Assembly (NCBI GenBank): GCA_029267975.1
Contig: JAJUHH010000090.1
Span: forward strand, 1 to 9,279
Direction of reading: 5' to 3'
DNA: 9,279 nt
From: Clostridiales bacterium
GTDB lineage: Bacteria; Bacillota; Clostridia; Lachnospirales; Lachnospiraceae
The notes under the pieces were generated by a model. The model searched no databases. It was not told where the DNA came from and saw only the letters and a program-made list of their open reading frames with translations. The stretch's first letter is position 1, and the number at the start of each line of letters is the position of its first letter. Positions 1 through 5,807 of this stretch are shown here, one piece after another. The position numbers and the translations under genes were made by a program.

Positions 1-44
1 CTCTTTTATAATTACTCTTTTATAATTACTCTTTTATCCTTAAC
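1..44. repeat. Short AT-rich tandem repeat
   Basis: A 14-bp unit, ctcttttataatta, occurs twice in perfect tandem (1-14, 15-28), followed by a partial third copy (29-37). It is cut by the window edge, so the full array length is unknown. It lies downstream of proS. Related TATAAAAG-like words occur in the low-complexity spacer at 7813-8031. Confidence 0.8.
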
Positions 45-52
45 TCTCTTTC

Positions 53-82
53 AAGCTGATTCTTATTAAATATTATCAGCTT
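53..82 (-). other. Stem-loop downstream of proS
   Basis: An 8-bp perfect inverted repeat (AAGCTGAT at 53-60, ATCAGCTT at 75-82) with a 14-nt AT-rich loop lies about 20 nt after the proS stop. No U-run follows it on the minus strand, where the next bases are GAAAGAGAG. It is therefore not a canonical intrinsic terminator and may be a 3'-end stabilising or processing hairpin. No better terminator for proS is visible before the window edge. Confidence 0.4.
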
Positions 83-101
83 ATAATAACATATAACTGC
101 A

Positions 102-1535
102 TTAATATGCCTTACCCCAGTAAGCCATAACCTTGGCAGGCTTGCCGCAGCATACGCAGGTATCTGCCAGATGCTCTTGTTCAAAAGGCATACAACGGGA
201 GGTAGCACCTGTCTTCTCCTTGATCTCCTTCTCACAAGCCTCGTCCTGGCACCACATTGCCTTAATAAAACCAGGCTTCTCAGCAATGGTCTTCTCAAAT
301 TCTTCCATGGTAGTAGCCACATAGGTATGGCTGTCACGATGTGCTCTTGCTCTCTCCAGCATATCGGACTGCATCTTCTCAAGGATCTCACCGGCCTTTA
401 CCTCAATCTCATCCAGTGATACCACAATCTTTTCTCTGGTGTCTCTTCTTACAATAACTGCCTGATTTGCTTCAATATCCTTAGGTCCGATTTCAATACG
501 GATGGGAACACCGCGCATTTCCTGCTCGCTGAACTTCCAGCCGGGACTCTTATCTGAATCATCCACCTTAACTTTGAAGGAGCTAAGCTTCTCCTTCAGC
601 TCAAAGGCTTTGTCAAGAACCCCCGCCTTGTTCTGCTGAATGGGGATAATCATGATCTGGGTAGGAGCAATTCTGGGAGGCAGAACTAAGCCGCTGTCAT
701 CCCCGTGTACCATGATGATCGCACCGATAATTCTGGTGGACATACCCCAGGAGGTCTGATGAACATACTGTAAGGTATTGTTCTTATCTGTATATTTAAT
801 GTCAAAGGCCTTTGCAAAGCCGTCACCGAAATTGTGGCTGGTACCGGACTGCAGCGCCTTGCCGTCATGCATCAAGGCTTCAATGGTATAGGTTGCATGT
901 GCACCTGCGAATTTTTCCTTCTCGGACTTGCGGCCCTTAATCATAGGGATGGCAAGTACTCTCTCACAGAAGTCTGCATATACGTTAAGCATCTGAATGG
1001 TTCTCTCCTCTGCTTCTTCTGCGGTAGCATGTGCTGTGTGGCCTTCCTGCCATAGAAATTCCATGGAACGAAGGAAGGGTCTGGTGGTCTTCTCCCAACG
1101 AACAACGGAGCACCACTGATTATATAATTTGGGCAAATCTCTGTGGGACTGAATAATCTTGGAATACAAGTCGCAGAAGAGGGTCTCGGAGGTAGGTCTG
1201 ACACACATTCTCTCCTGCAACGCCTCTCCGCCGCCATGGGTTACCCAGGCAACCTCAGGCGCAAAGCCTTCCACATGATCCTTTTCTTTCTGTAATAAAC
1301 TCTCCGGAATGAACATGGGCATATATACATTCTCCACTCCGGTAGCTTTAAAATCTGCATCCAACTGCTTCTGGATATTTTCCCAGATCGCATATCCCAG
1401 AGGACGTAAAATCATACAGCCTCTGATGCTGGAGTACTCAATCAGCTCCGCCTTCTTAACAACATCCGTGTACCACTGGGCGAAGTCTGTCTCCATTGAG
1501 GTAATTGCCTCAACCAACTTCTTATCCTGTGCCAT
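102..1535 (-). CDS. proS: Prolyl-tRNA synthetase, archaeal/eukaryotic type (ProS type 3)
   Basis: Cytoplasmic class II synthetase that charges tRNA-Pro with proline using ATP. The 477 residues match the short archaeal/eukaryotic-type ProRS, which lacks the editing insertion of the long bacterial type. Visible motifs are RPTSE (113-117), the class II motif 2 region RWEKTTRPFLRSMEFLWQEGH (split across about 146-166), GTSHNFGDGFAKAF (231-244), TSWGMSTR (261-268), an anticodon-binding domain from about 293, and a C-terminal zinc-type module with Cys429, Cys434, Cys460 and Cys462/463. The chain ends in Tyr, as is usual for this type. The start at 1535 is preceded by AAGGAGAG at about 7 nt. An upstream in-frame ATG at 1652 lies inside the T-box terminator and is rejected. 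Expression should respond to uncharged tRNA-Pro through the T-box at 1630-1889. Confidence 0.97.
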   Translation of the reverse strand: MAQDKKLVEAITSMETDFAQWYTDVVKKAELIEYSSIRGCMILRPLGYAIWENIQKQLDADFKATGVENVYMPMFIPESLLQKEKDHVEGFAPEVAWVTHGGGEALQERMCVRPTSETLFCDLYSKIIQSHRDLPKLYNQWCSVVRWEKTTRPFLRSMEFLWQEGHTAHATAEEAEERTIQMLNVYADFCERVLAIPMIKGRKSEKEKFAGAHATYTIEALMHDGKALQSGTSHNFGDGFAKAFDIKYTDKNNTLQYVHQTSWGMSTRIIGAIIMVHGDDSGLVLPPRIAPTQIMIIPIQQNKAGVLDKAFELKEKLSSFKVKVDDSDKSPGWKFSEQEMRGVPIRIEIGPKDIEANQAVIVRRDTREKIVVSLDEIEVKAGEILEKMQSDMLERARAHRDSHTYVATTMEEFEKTIAEKPGFIKAMWCQDEACEKEIKEKTGATSRCMPFEQEHLADTCVCCGKPAKVMAYWGKAY

Positions 1536-1629
1536 AACTCTCTCTCCTTTACATGATTTGCAATGATTCTTTGCTTCAGCCATGCTGCATATACGGATAT
1601 TCTGGCTTTTCAATGCATTTTCAGGCAAT

Positions 1630-1655
1630 AAAAAAAGCCCTTCTATCCACAAGGG
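1630..1655 (-). terminator. T-box intrinsic terminator
   Basis: On the minus strand, CCCTT and AAGGG form a stem around an 8-nt loop, followed by C and seven U. The 5' arm CCCTT is also the 3' arm of the T-box antiterminator, so the two structures are mutually exclusive. Confidence 0.9.
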
Positions 1656-1889
1656 ACCGAAAGACTCGGCGGTACCACCCTAATTAACTGCCCTTCTTAC
1701 TGGCAGTTCTCTTTATCACCGTTAACGCCGGCATTACGTTGCATTTGGGGGAGCTAAACTACTCCTTTCATGCAAGGCTCCAAGGCCGGTTCAATAAGAT
1801 CTGTATGGGAAGCTCTCACCATTACTTCCCTCTCTGGGATACGATTCTTATCTACTATTCCTCTTCATCGCCAATCAAAACATTTAAGT
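1630..1889 (-). ncRNA. T-box riboswitch leader (tRNA-Pro sensing)
   Basis: A complete T-box leader for proS on the minus strand. Stem I has a GGGAAG/CTTCCC distal helix, an AGAGA motif, and a specifier loop formed by AGTAG opposite TGAACCGG. The codon after GAA is CCG (plus 1787-1789), a proline codon. A stem III hairpin AACTGCC/GGCAGTT pairs 1686-1692 with 1702-1708. The conserved T-box sequence AGGGTGGTACCGCCGA is at 1666-1681. The antiterminator pairs AGGG and CCGA with TCGG and CCCT (1652-1681), which excludes the terminator CCCTT/AAGGG plus seven U (1630-1655). In this family, uncharged tRNA binding stabilises the antiterminator and allows proS transcription. The 5' end is inferred from the promoter position. 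Confidence 0.95.
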
Positions 1890-1895
1890 TATTTC

Positions 1896-1924
1896 ATTCT
1901 ATGCCAGAAAATCCTCTTTGTCAA
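1896..1924 (-). promoter_or_regulatory. Sigma-A promoter of proS
   Basis: On the minus strand, TTGACA (1919-1924) is separated by 17 nt from TAGAAT (1896-1901), giving a start near 1889. This is just before stem I of the T-box. The -35 is perfect and the -10 matches five of six consensus bases. Confidence 0.88.
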
Positions 1925-1929
1925 GGGCT

Positions 1930-1974
1930 AATGGCTTCCCATCTATTTATCCATAGCAGCAGGGTGAAGCCATT
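1930..1974. repeat. Inverted repeat upstream of the proS promoter
   Basis: A 9-bp perfect inverted repeat, AATGGCTTC (1930-1938) and GAAGCCATT (1966-1974), has a 27-nt spacer. It begins 5 nt upstream of the proS -35 and lies 44 nt downstream of the flavin-reductase stop. No U-run follows it on the minus strand. It may be a weak 3' hairpin of the upstream gene or a regulatory dyad. Confidence 0.45.
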
Positions 1975-2018
1975 CAGCAGCTTATCAGCTTTTGTGAATT
2001 AATATAGAGTTAGTATAG

Positions 2019-2702
2019 CTATTTCGTAATCCATTCAAGGGGAGCGCCCGCTTCCAGGGTTCCGTAATTGATGGGCGTGATCTCTCCTGTTTCAGGATGG
2101 ATGGGTTGATCAATTTGATACAAGTATCCGCTTTTCCCGTATCTGCCATACTTACTTTGGTCATAGCGTTCGCTATCCATACATACGTTGACAGCCTTCA
2201 ATGCAACAGCCACTTCTTTGCTTCCCTCAAAAAGCTCATGCTCCCATAAAAACTCACATTCGATATTTAAAAAACACTCTTTGATTCGGGGGGCATTGAC
2301 CTTTGAGGCCTTCTCCGCCGTTAAGCCGGAAGCGGTGATCTCATCTGTTTCAAATTGATTGTTGCCAATTGTTTTAATACAGCGGTCATAAATGTCGTAT
2401 GAGGGGAAATTTAACACGCATACCCTCGTTTCCTTCAGTGATTGATACATATGCCCGCCTTTGTCGACTTTTCCCAGAATACAGATGAAGTTGTCAGCTC
2501 CGCTGCCCGCAAAGGTAGACCAAGAGTGCAGACAGGCGTTTTCTTTACCGTTGGATTTCCATCCTGTAACGACGAATACCAGGGACGGCATGGCTGTCAC
2601 AAAATCATACCATGACATATTACCGCAGGCTGCCAAGTACTGCTCAGCGTCATATCCTGCAATTCTATCCGGCCTTTCAGAAATAGCAATCTCCTTTTTC
2701 AT
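2019..2702 (-). CDS. Flavin reductase-like / DIM6-NTAB family FMN-binding protein
   Basis: A 227-residue protein of the flavin reductase-like, FMN-binding split-barrel family. Relatives reduce FMN or use bound FMN to reduce other substrates, or act as the reductase half of two-component oxygenases. The typical N-terminal pattern is present: AMPSLVFVVTGW (about 37-48), then a segment around ACLHSWSTFAGS (56-67), then ICILGKVDKGGHMYQSLKET (73-92) and VCVLNFPS (94-101). The C-terminal part holds the usual beta segment around 145-175. No signal peptide or membrane segment is seen. The ATG at 2702 has AAAGGGGAG about 8 nt upstream. No oxygenase or other redox partner adjoins it, so substrate and role are unknown. 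It appears monocistronic, with a TATAAT box at 2744-2749 overlaid by a 30-bp near-palindrome. Confidence 0.85.
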   Translation of the reverse strand: MKKEIAISERPDRIAGYDAEQYLAACGNMSWYDFVTAMPSLVFVVTGWKSNGKENACLHSWSTFAGSGADNFICILGKVDKGGHMYQSLKETRVCVLNFPSYDIYDRCIKTIGNNQFETDEITASGLTAEKASKVNAPRIKECFLNIECEFLWEHELFEGSKEVAVALKAVNVCMDSERYDQSKYGRYGKSGYLYQIDQPIHPETGEITPINYGTLEAGAPLEWITK

Positions 2703-2743
2703 AATGAATTCTCCCCTTTATTTTTAATGCTTATTTCTATGCC

Positions 2744-2784
2744 ATTATAACATTAGGAACAGGACATATGTATGTCTTGTTCCT
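2744..2784 (-). promoter_or_regulatory. Promoter with a 30-bp near-palindromic operator, flavin-reductase gene
   Basis: The minus strand carries a perfect TATAAT (2744-2749) but no recognisable -35. Where the -35 should be lies a 30-bp dyad (2755-2784) with 14-bp arms (AGGAACAGGACATA and TATGTCTTGTTCCT) that mismatch at one pair. A promoter lacking a -35 but with a dyad there is typical of activator or repressor control. The palindrome is followed by six T on the plus strand and could act as an antisense-strand terminator, although no plus-strand gene precedes it. Confidence 0.6.
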
Positions 2785-2840
2785 TTTTTACTTTTTACTT
2801 TTTTCAGCTGCAGGGCTGTGAACAGTATTTAATTTTATAG

Positions 2841-2869
2841 TTGACAGCAGCGTCAGCTGTCAGTATAAT
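2841..2869 (+). promoter_or_regulatory. Perfect-consensus sigma-A promoter on the plus strand
   Basis: TTGACA (2841-2846), a 17-nt spacer and TATAAT (2864-2869) match the consensus exactly and point away from every gene nearby. The predicted start is near 2876. An inverted repeat TGACAGC/GCTGTCA (2842-2848 and 2856-2862) overlaps the -35 and spacer and could be an operator. Confidence 0.8.
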
Positions 2870-2892
2870 CCCCGTAATCAAAAAACAAGACT

Positions 2893-2918
2893 TTTGATTA
2901 ACCGTATGGTTAATCAAA
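2893..2918. repeat. Strong palindromic stem-loop / possible operator
   Basis: Perfect 11-bp arms around a 4-nt centre (GTAT). In RNA from the plus-strand promoter this would be a stable hairpin at about +17 to +42. In DNA its size and symmetry also suit a dimeric helix-turn-helix repressor site. The sequence does not decide between these. Confidence 0.6.
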
Positions 2919-3007
2919 GCAGAAAGAGCCTATCCCATTGATTTCTTTATTGCGGTAGAGGAGAAAAAGAATATCGTTCCCCCGGATTTAATTGGACTAA
3001 TGAAGAA

Positions 3008-3042
3008 GGAAGCTGCTTAGATGTCAATAAGCTCTTCCTTTT
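3008..3042. terminator. Bidirectional intrinsic terminator candidate
   Basis: GGAAG-CT-GCTTA (3008-3019) pairs with TAAGC-T-CTTCC (3028-3038) around an 8-nt loop. On the plus strand TTTTACTGTTT follows, ending the candidate small transcript. On the minus strand CTTCCTTCTTCATT follows, which would serve the AI-2E-type gene ending at 3057. The U-runs are modest on both sides. Confidence 0.6.
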
Positions 3043-3056
3043 ACTGTTTCTCCTAA

Positions 3057-4133
3057 TCACTTAACCTGTTCCGGGTTCCCCTCCTGCGCCTTCTCGGCAA
3101 TGACCTGATAAACCGTTCTGATGATAATCAGTCCGATGGGGCCCAAAAAGAAGCCTGCAAAGCCGAAGAGCTTTACTCCCGCATAAATTGCAATCAGTGT
3201 AAATAAAGGCTTTACCCCAATTCTATTACCAATGAGCTTGGGTTCCAATATCTCGCGGGTTACCTGGCAGACCAAAAAGATTGTCACAAGGATTGCTGCC
3301 TGATAGATATTGCCGTTTACCAGCATAACGATTGCCCAGGGCACAAGCACCAAGCCGCTGCCAAGCACCGGCAAGGCATCCATGATCGCGATTCCGATTC
3401 CAATTAAAAATGCATAGTTATTCTTTAGCAATGTCAATCCCAGGACACAGATGACCGCAATAATAATCATGATAATCAGCTGGGAACGCAGGTAAGCAAC
3501 TCCTGCCTCTGATAATTTCTGTGTTACTTTATGAATGTCTTCATAGGAACTCATCTTCTCAAATCGTTCCCGAAGCTCGGGCAGATCCTTTGCAATCAAT
3601 ACTGCAGAAACAAAGATAATTAATGACACCCCAAAGAAGCCGATGATCCAAATAGTTATGGAGATCGTATGCTCCGTCAGCTCCGGCATCAGATTTGCCT
3701 TTAATCTGTTATAACCGGAAAGCAGATTCTCATCAACAAAGCCTCGAATGGTCCCGCCATCCAGGCCAAACATGGCATCACAGCCTGAACAGATATGATC
3801 CAGCTTCTCAGCAATGGCATCCATATAGATGGGCAGGTTTCTGATAAAGGTGATGGATTGTTTGATCAGTATGTTAATCAGCAGACAGATGCTTGTCCCA
3901 AAGACTGCAACCAGGAGAAGCAGGGCTGCGCTTCCTCCCAGTATTCGGGGTATCCTCCAGCGCCGATGAAGGCTCTCTGTCACCGGCCGGATAATCCAGG
4001 CGAGGAAGTAAGCAATTAAAAAGGGCAGGACCAGTCCCAGCAGGAAGCGCAAGCACAGATATACGCCAAGTGTGATAAGTACTAATAGGATCGGACCCTT
4101 TATTTTGACATAAAGCTTCTCCATGCTCTTCAA
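3057..4133 (-). CDS. AI-2E family membrane protein, YtvI-like
   Basis: A polytopic membrane protein of 358 residues in the AI-2E transporter (PF01594) family. Members include proposed autoinducer-2 exporters, Na+/H+ antiporters and the sporulation protein YtvI; the actual substrate here is unknown. Hydrophobic segments lie at about 13-48 (two), 64-90, 157-182, 217-237, 240-272 (two), 278-292 and 308-345 (two). A long extracytoplasmic or peripheral segment spans about 92-155. Family motifs DALPVLGSG (252-260) and EPKLIGNRIGVKP (297-309) are present. The start is TTG at 4133, because AGGAGG lies 7 nt before it. The next in-frame ATG, at 4124, would be 16 nt away and is less likely. The gene has its own promoter (4214-4241), and a terminator hairpin sits between that promoter and the ribosome site. 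The YtvI assignment is suggestive only. Confidence 0.88.
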   Translation of the reverse strand: MKSMEKLYVKIKGPILLVLITLGVYLCLRFLLGLVLPFLIAYFLAWIIRPVTESLHRRWRIPRILGGSAALLLLVAVFGTSICLLINILIKQSITFIRNLPIYMDAIAEKLDHICSGCDAMFGLDGGTIRGFVDENLLSGYNRLKANLMPELTEHTISITIWIIGFFGVSLIIFVSAVLIAKDLPELRERFEKMSSYEDIHKVTQKLSEAGVAYLRSQLIIMIIIAVICVLGLTLLKNNYAFLIGIGIAIMDALPVLGSGLVLVPWAIVMLVNGNIYQAAILVTIFLVCQVTREILEPKLIGNRIGVKPLFTLIAIYAGVKLFGFAGFFLGPIGLIIIRTVYQVIAEKAQEGNPEQVK

Positions 4134-4155
4134 AATGCAACCTCCTTCCTATGAT

Positions 4156-4186
4156 AAAAAAAAGAATTCATCCTAAGATGAATTCT
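4156..4186 (-). terminator. Intrinsic terminator between the kinase-like and AI-2E-type genes
   Basis: A perfect 10-bp stem, AGAATTCATC and GATGAATTCT, with a 4-nt loop is followed on the minus strand by eight T (4156-4163). It would end transcription of the upstream kinase-like gene. It also lies downstream of the apparent AI-2E-gene promoter and only about 10 nt before that gene's AGGAGG, so it may act as a leader attenuator. Confidence 0.88.
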
Positions 4187-4213
4187 CCTGTATTTATTGT
4201 TCACGATTTTGTT

Positions 4214-4241
4214 ATTATAATCCTCGGAAATATCTTGTAAA
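4214..4241 (-). promoter_or_regulatory. Sigma-A promoter of the AI-2E-type gene
   Basis: On the minus strand, TTTACA (4236-4241), a 16-nt spacer and TATAAT (4214-4219) give a start near 4207. The leader would be about 74 nt and would include the terminator hairpin at 4156-4186. Confidence 0.65.
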
Positions 4242-4296
4242 AATGTAGCTAAATTTATCAAATATTATTAGAATCCGCCAAGGAAAATGAGGAAAA

Positions 4297-5106
4297 TTAA
4301 GGTTTCTCGATCTTAATTGGCACATAAGGAACCTTGGCCAGGTAAGCTGCTTTCACATGCTCCATCCCCCGAAGAACAATGTAATTATCCTCTTCCTTTG
4401 TTACAAGTACCGTAGCATCGATCATATAGGGTTCCTTCTCATAAGCCTTCACCATTTCACCAAGATCCAGCTGATCCTGCTCGCTGATCTCCTCTTCCTG
4501 AATCAGGCGCCTGGGAGATACCAGCATTTTGGAGGTTTCAACCGCATTTGCGGCATAGGCTGCCTCATATTCCTTTGCTTCCTTCAGAATGATTTCCACA
4601 ATCAATTCCGGAAGACAATAGGTGCTGTCGATGACCAGGTTGTAATTGGAGAAATCCATATAATTTAAGTTATAAATATCCTTATAACGATCCTTCTCAG
4701 TAGCTGCACGCTCTGCAAGAAGCTTTCTGGCCTCTTCAAAGGAAGCGTACTTCTCTTCTGCGCCCCGCTGGTCGTTCATGACACGCTCAGCCGCCACATC
4801 CAGGCTTACGGATACAAAGACCTTAAAGGAATGCTCAACAAAATGCCAGGCAAGTCTTGAGTCAAAGATAATATCCTTGTCCTTATTTTCCCGAGAGATT
4901 CTGGCTGTCTCGTCATCGATCATTTTGTCATATTTCTTATCGGAGCACATGAATTGATTCAGCTCCAGAGTGGTCATGTTCATCTGTCTGGCCAGCTCTC
5001 TCTGAACCTTGCCGGTTGAATATATTTCAAACTGATATTTTTCATTCAGTATTTTGCATAAGGTGGACTTACCACTCCCCAGATTACCTGTCATCGTAAT
5101 ATGCAT
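4297..5106 (-). CDS. Cytidylate-kinase-like P-loop protein with C-terminal ParB-like domain
   Basis: A 269-residue soluble protein. Residues 1-175 resemble the cytidylate-kinase-like family of nucleoside monophosphate kinases: P-loop GNLGSGKST (7-15), a DSR motif at 82-84 where such kinases hold a substrate-binding DGR, and a lid-like segment around RYKDIYNLNYMDFSNYNLVI (140-159) ending in VIDST. Residues about 195-267 look like a second domain with the pattern of a ParB/Srx fold: LVSPRRLI (195-202), then a helix, then YIVLRGMEHVKAA (242-254) and VPYVPIKI (259-266). The second domain assignment is by eye and less certain, and the GERR-type motif of true ParB is absent. This is longer than a plain CMP kinase, and it is unlikely to be the housekeeping Cmk. 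Substrate unknown. The ATG at 5106 has AGAGAGG about 8 nt upstream. It appears monocistronic, with a strong terminator at 4156-4186. Confidence 0.8.
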   Translation of the reverse strand: MHITMTGNLGSGKSTLCKILNEKYQFEIYSTGKVQRELARQMNMTTLELNQFMCSDKKYDKMIDDETARISRENKDKDIIFDSRLAWHFVEHSFKVFVSVSLDVAAERVMNDQRGAEEKYASFEEARKLLAERAATEKDRYKDIYNLNYMDFSNYNLVIDSTYCLPELIVEIILKEAKEYEAAYAANAVETSKMLVSPRRLIQEEEISEQDQLDLGEMVKAYEKEPYMIDATVLVTKEEDNYIVLRGMEHVKAAYLAKVPYVPIKIEKP

Positions 5107-5150
5107 GAATTATCCCTCTCTTTTTTTACAATAGCTACGTTTAGTATAGT

Positions 5151-5179
5151 ATTATAGCTGATTCCAGGAAAAAAAACAA
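5151..5179 (-). promoter_or_regulatory. Probable promoter of the kinase-like gene
   Basis: On the minus strand, a perfect TATAAT (5151-5156) lies 17 nt from a weak TTGTTT (5174-5179), followed by a leader of about 38 nt. The TATAAT is clear and the -35 poor. No hairpin terminator for the preceding ABC ATPase gene is visible in this 80-nt gap; only a bare run of eight T is present. Confidence 0.5.
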
Positions 5180-5187
5180 CGCACAAT

Positions 5188-5787
5188 TTAAACCGCCGCC
5201 TGTAATATGATCATATTTCCACCTAGTTGCTGTGCCTCTTCCTTATCATGGGTTACTACTAAGAGGGTCTTTCCTGCCGTCTTCTGCTTTACATAAGCGA
5301 TCACCTGCAGCTTGAGGGCATCATCCAAGCCCTTAAAGGGTTCGTCCAGGATTACAATATCACTCTGAGCCAGAAGCGCCCGAACAATAGTAACCCTTCT
5401 TCTCATTCCACCGCTATAAAGGCTAACCGGCTTTCTGTGATCTTTCAAGTCAACATCCTCCTCCAGACCAACCTGCTGAAACTCTCTTAGGATATCTTCC
5501 TTGGTAAGGCTCTTATCACATACCAGCTGCACATTCTTCAGGGCATCCCAATGCTCAATCAACCGATCCTCCTGAAATACAGCTGCGATCTTTCGATTTT
5601 TCATTCCAATCACCTGCCCTGAATCAATGGGCAAAAGGCCCAGCAGTATATTGACAATGGTTGACTTTCCACTGCCCGAAGGACCCATAAGGCAGTTGAC
5701 CTGCCCCTCCGACAGGCTGATACTCACTCCGTCTAATACTGTTTTGGCGCCAAAGCGTTTTGTAACCTCTCTCAGTTCTATATCCAT
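5188..5787 (-). CDS. ABC importer ATPase (nitrate/sulfonate/taurine type)
   Basis: Cytoplasmic ATP-binding subunit of the import system with the two genes upstream. The protein has 199 residues, short for this family (about 230-260), ending soon after the H-switch. Motifs are Walker A GPSGSGKST (35-43), Q-loop Gln72 in FQEDR, signature YSGGM (124-128), Walker B IVILDEP (144-150), D-loop GLDD (153-156) and switch His180. The signature starts with Tyr where LSGG is usual. The start is set at the ATG at 5787, which has GGAGGG 9 nt upstream. A TTG at 5811 would place that ribosome site inside the coding region. The start lies 20 nt after the permease stop, so the two genes are translated from one mRNA. 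Closest in type to SsuB/TauB/ThiZ-like ATPases; the transported solute is not determined. Confidence 0.92.
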   Translation of the reverse strand: MDIELREVTKRFGAKTVLDGVSISLSEGQVNCLMGPSGSGKSTIVNILLGLLPIDSGQVIGMKNRKIAAVFQEDRLIEHWDALKNVQLVCDKSLTKEDILREFQQVGLEEDVDLKDHRKPVSLYSGGMRRRVTIVRALLAQSDIVILDEPFKGLDDALKLQVIAYVKQKTAGKTLLVVTHDKEEAQQLGGNMIILQAAV

Positions 5788-5807
5788 GCAGACCTTCCCT
5801 CCGTTGA

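Larger units (their letters stand above)
2876..3045 (+). ncRNA. Candidate small transcript (sRNA or decayed gene)
   Basis: Between the plus-strand consensus promoter and a terminator-like hairpin lie about 170 nt. Near the 5' end is an 11-bp perfect stem, TTTGATTAACC (2893-2903) and GGTTAATCAAA (2908-2918), with a GTAT loop. The frame from 2904 to the TAG at 3018-3020 is open for 38 codons and looks protein-like (for example FIAVEEKKNIVPPDLIGL). It has no usable start codon or ribosome site, and a TGA precedes it. It is either a gene relic or chance. The unit may be a regulatory RNA, or the surviving promoter, operator and 3' end of a lost gene. I recognise no RNA family. Confidence 0.4.

Noticed and set aside
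686..1237. Overlapping frames on both strands within proS
   Set aside because: They are shadows of a highly conserved gene, with no ribosome sites or recognisable domains.
1536..1652. 39-codon N-terminal extension of proS from an upstream ATG
   Set aside because: It runs through the T-box terminator, has no ribosome site and would add residues foreign to the family. The ATG at 1535 has a good AAGGAGAG.
4130..4204. GTG-started leader peptide ahead of the AI-2E-type gene
   Set aside because: The GTG would be almost at the transcription start with no ribosome site. The open frame is only 24 codons and may be chance.
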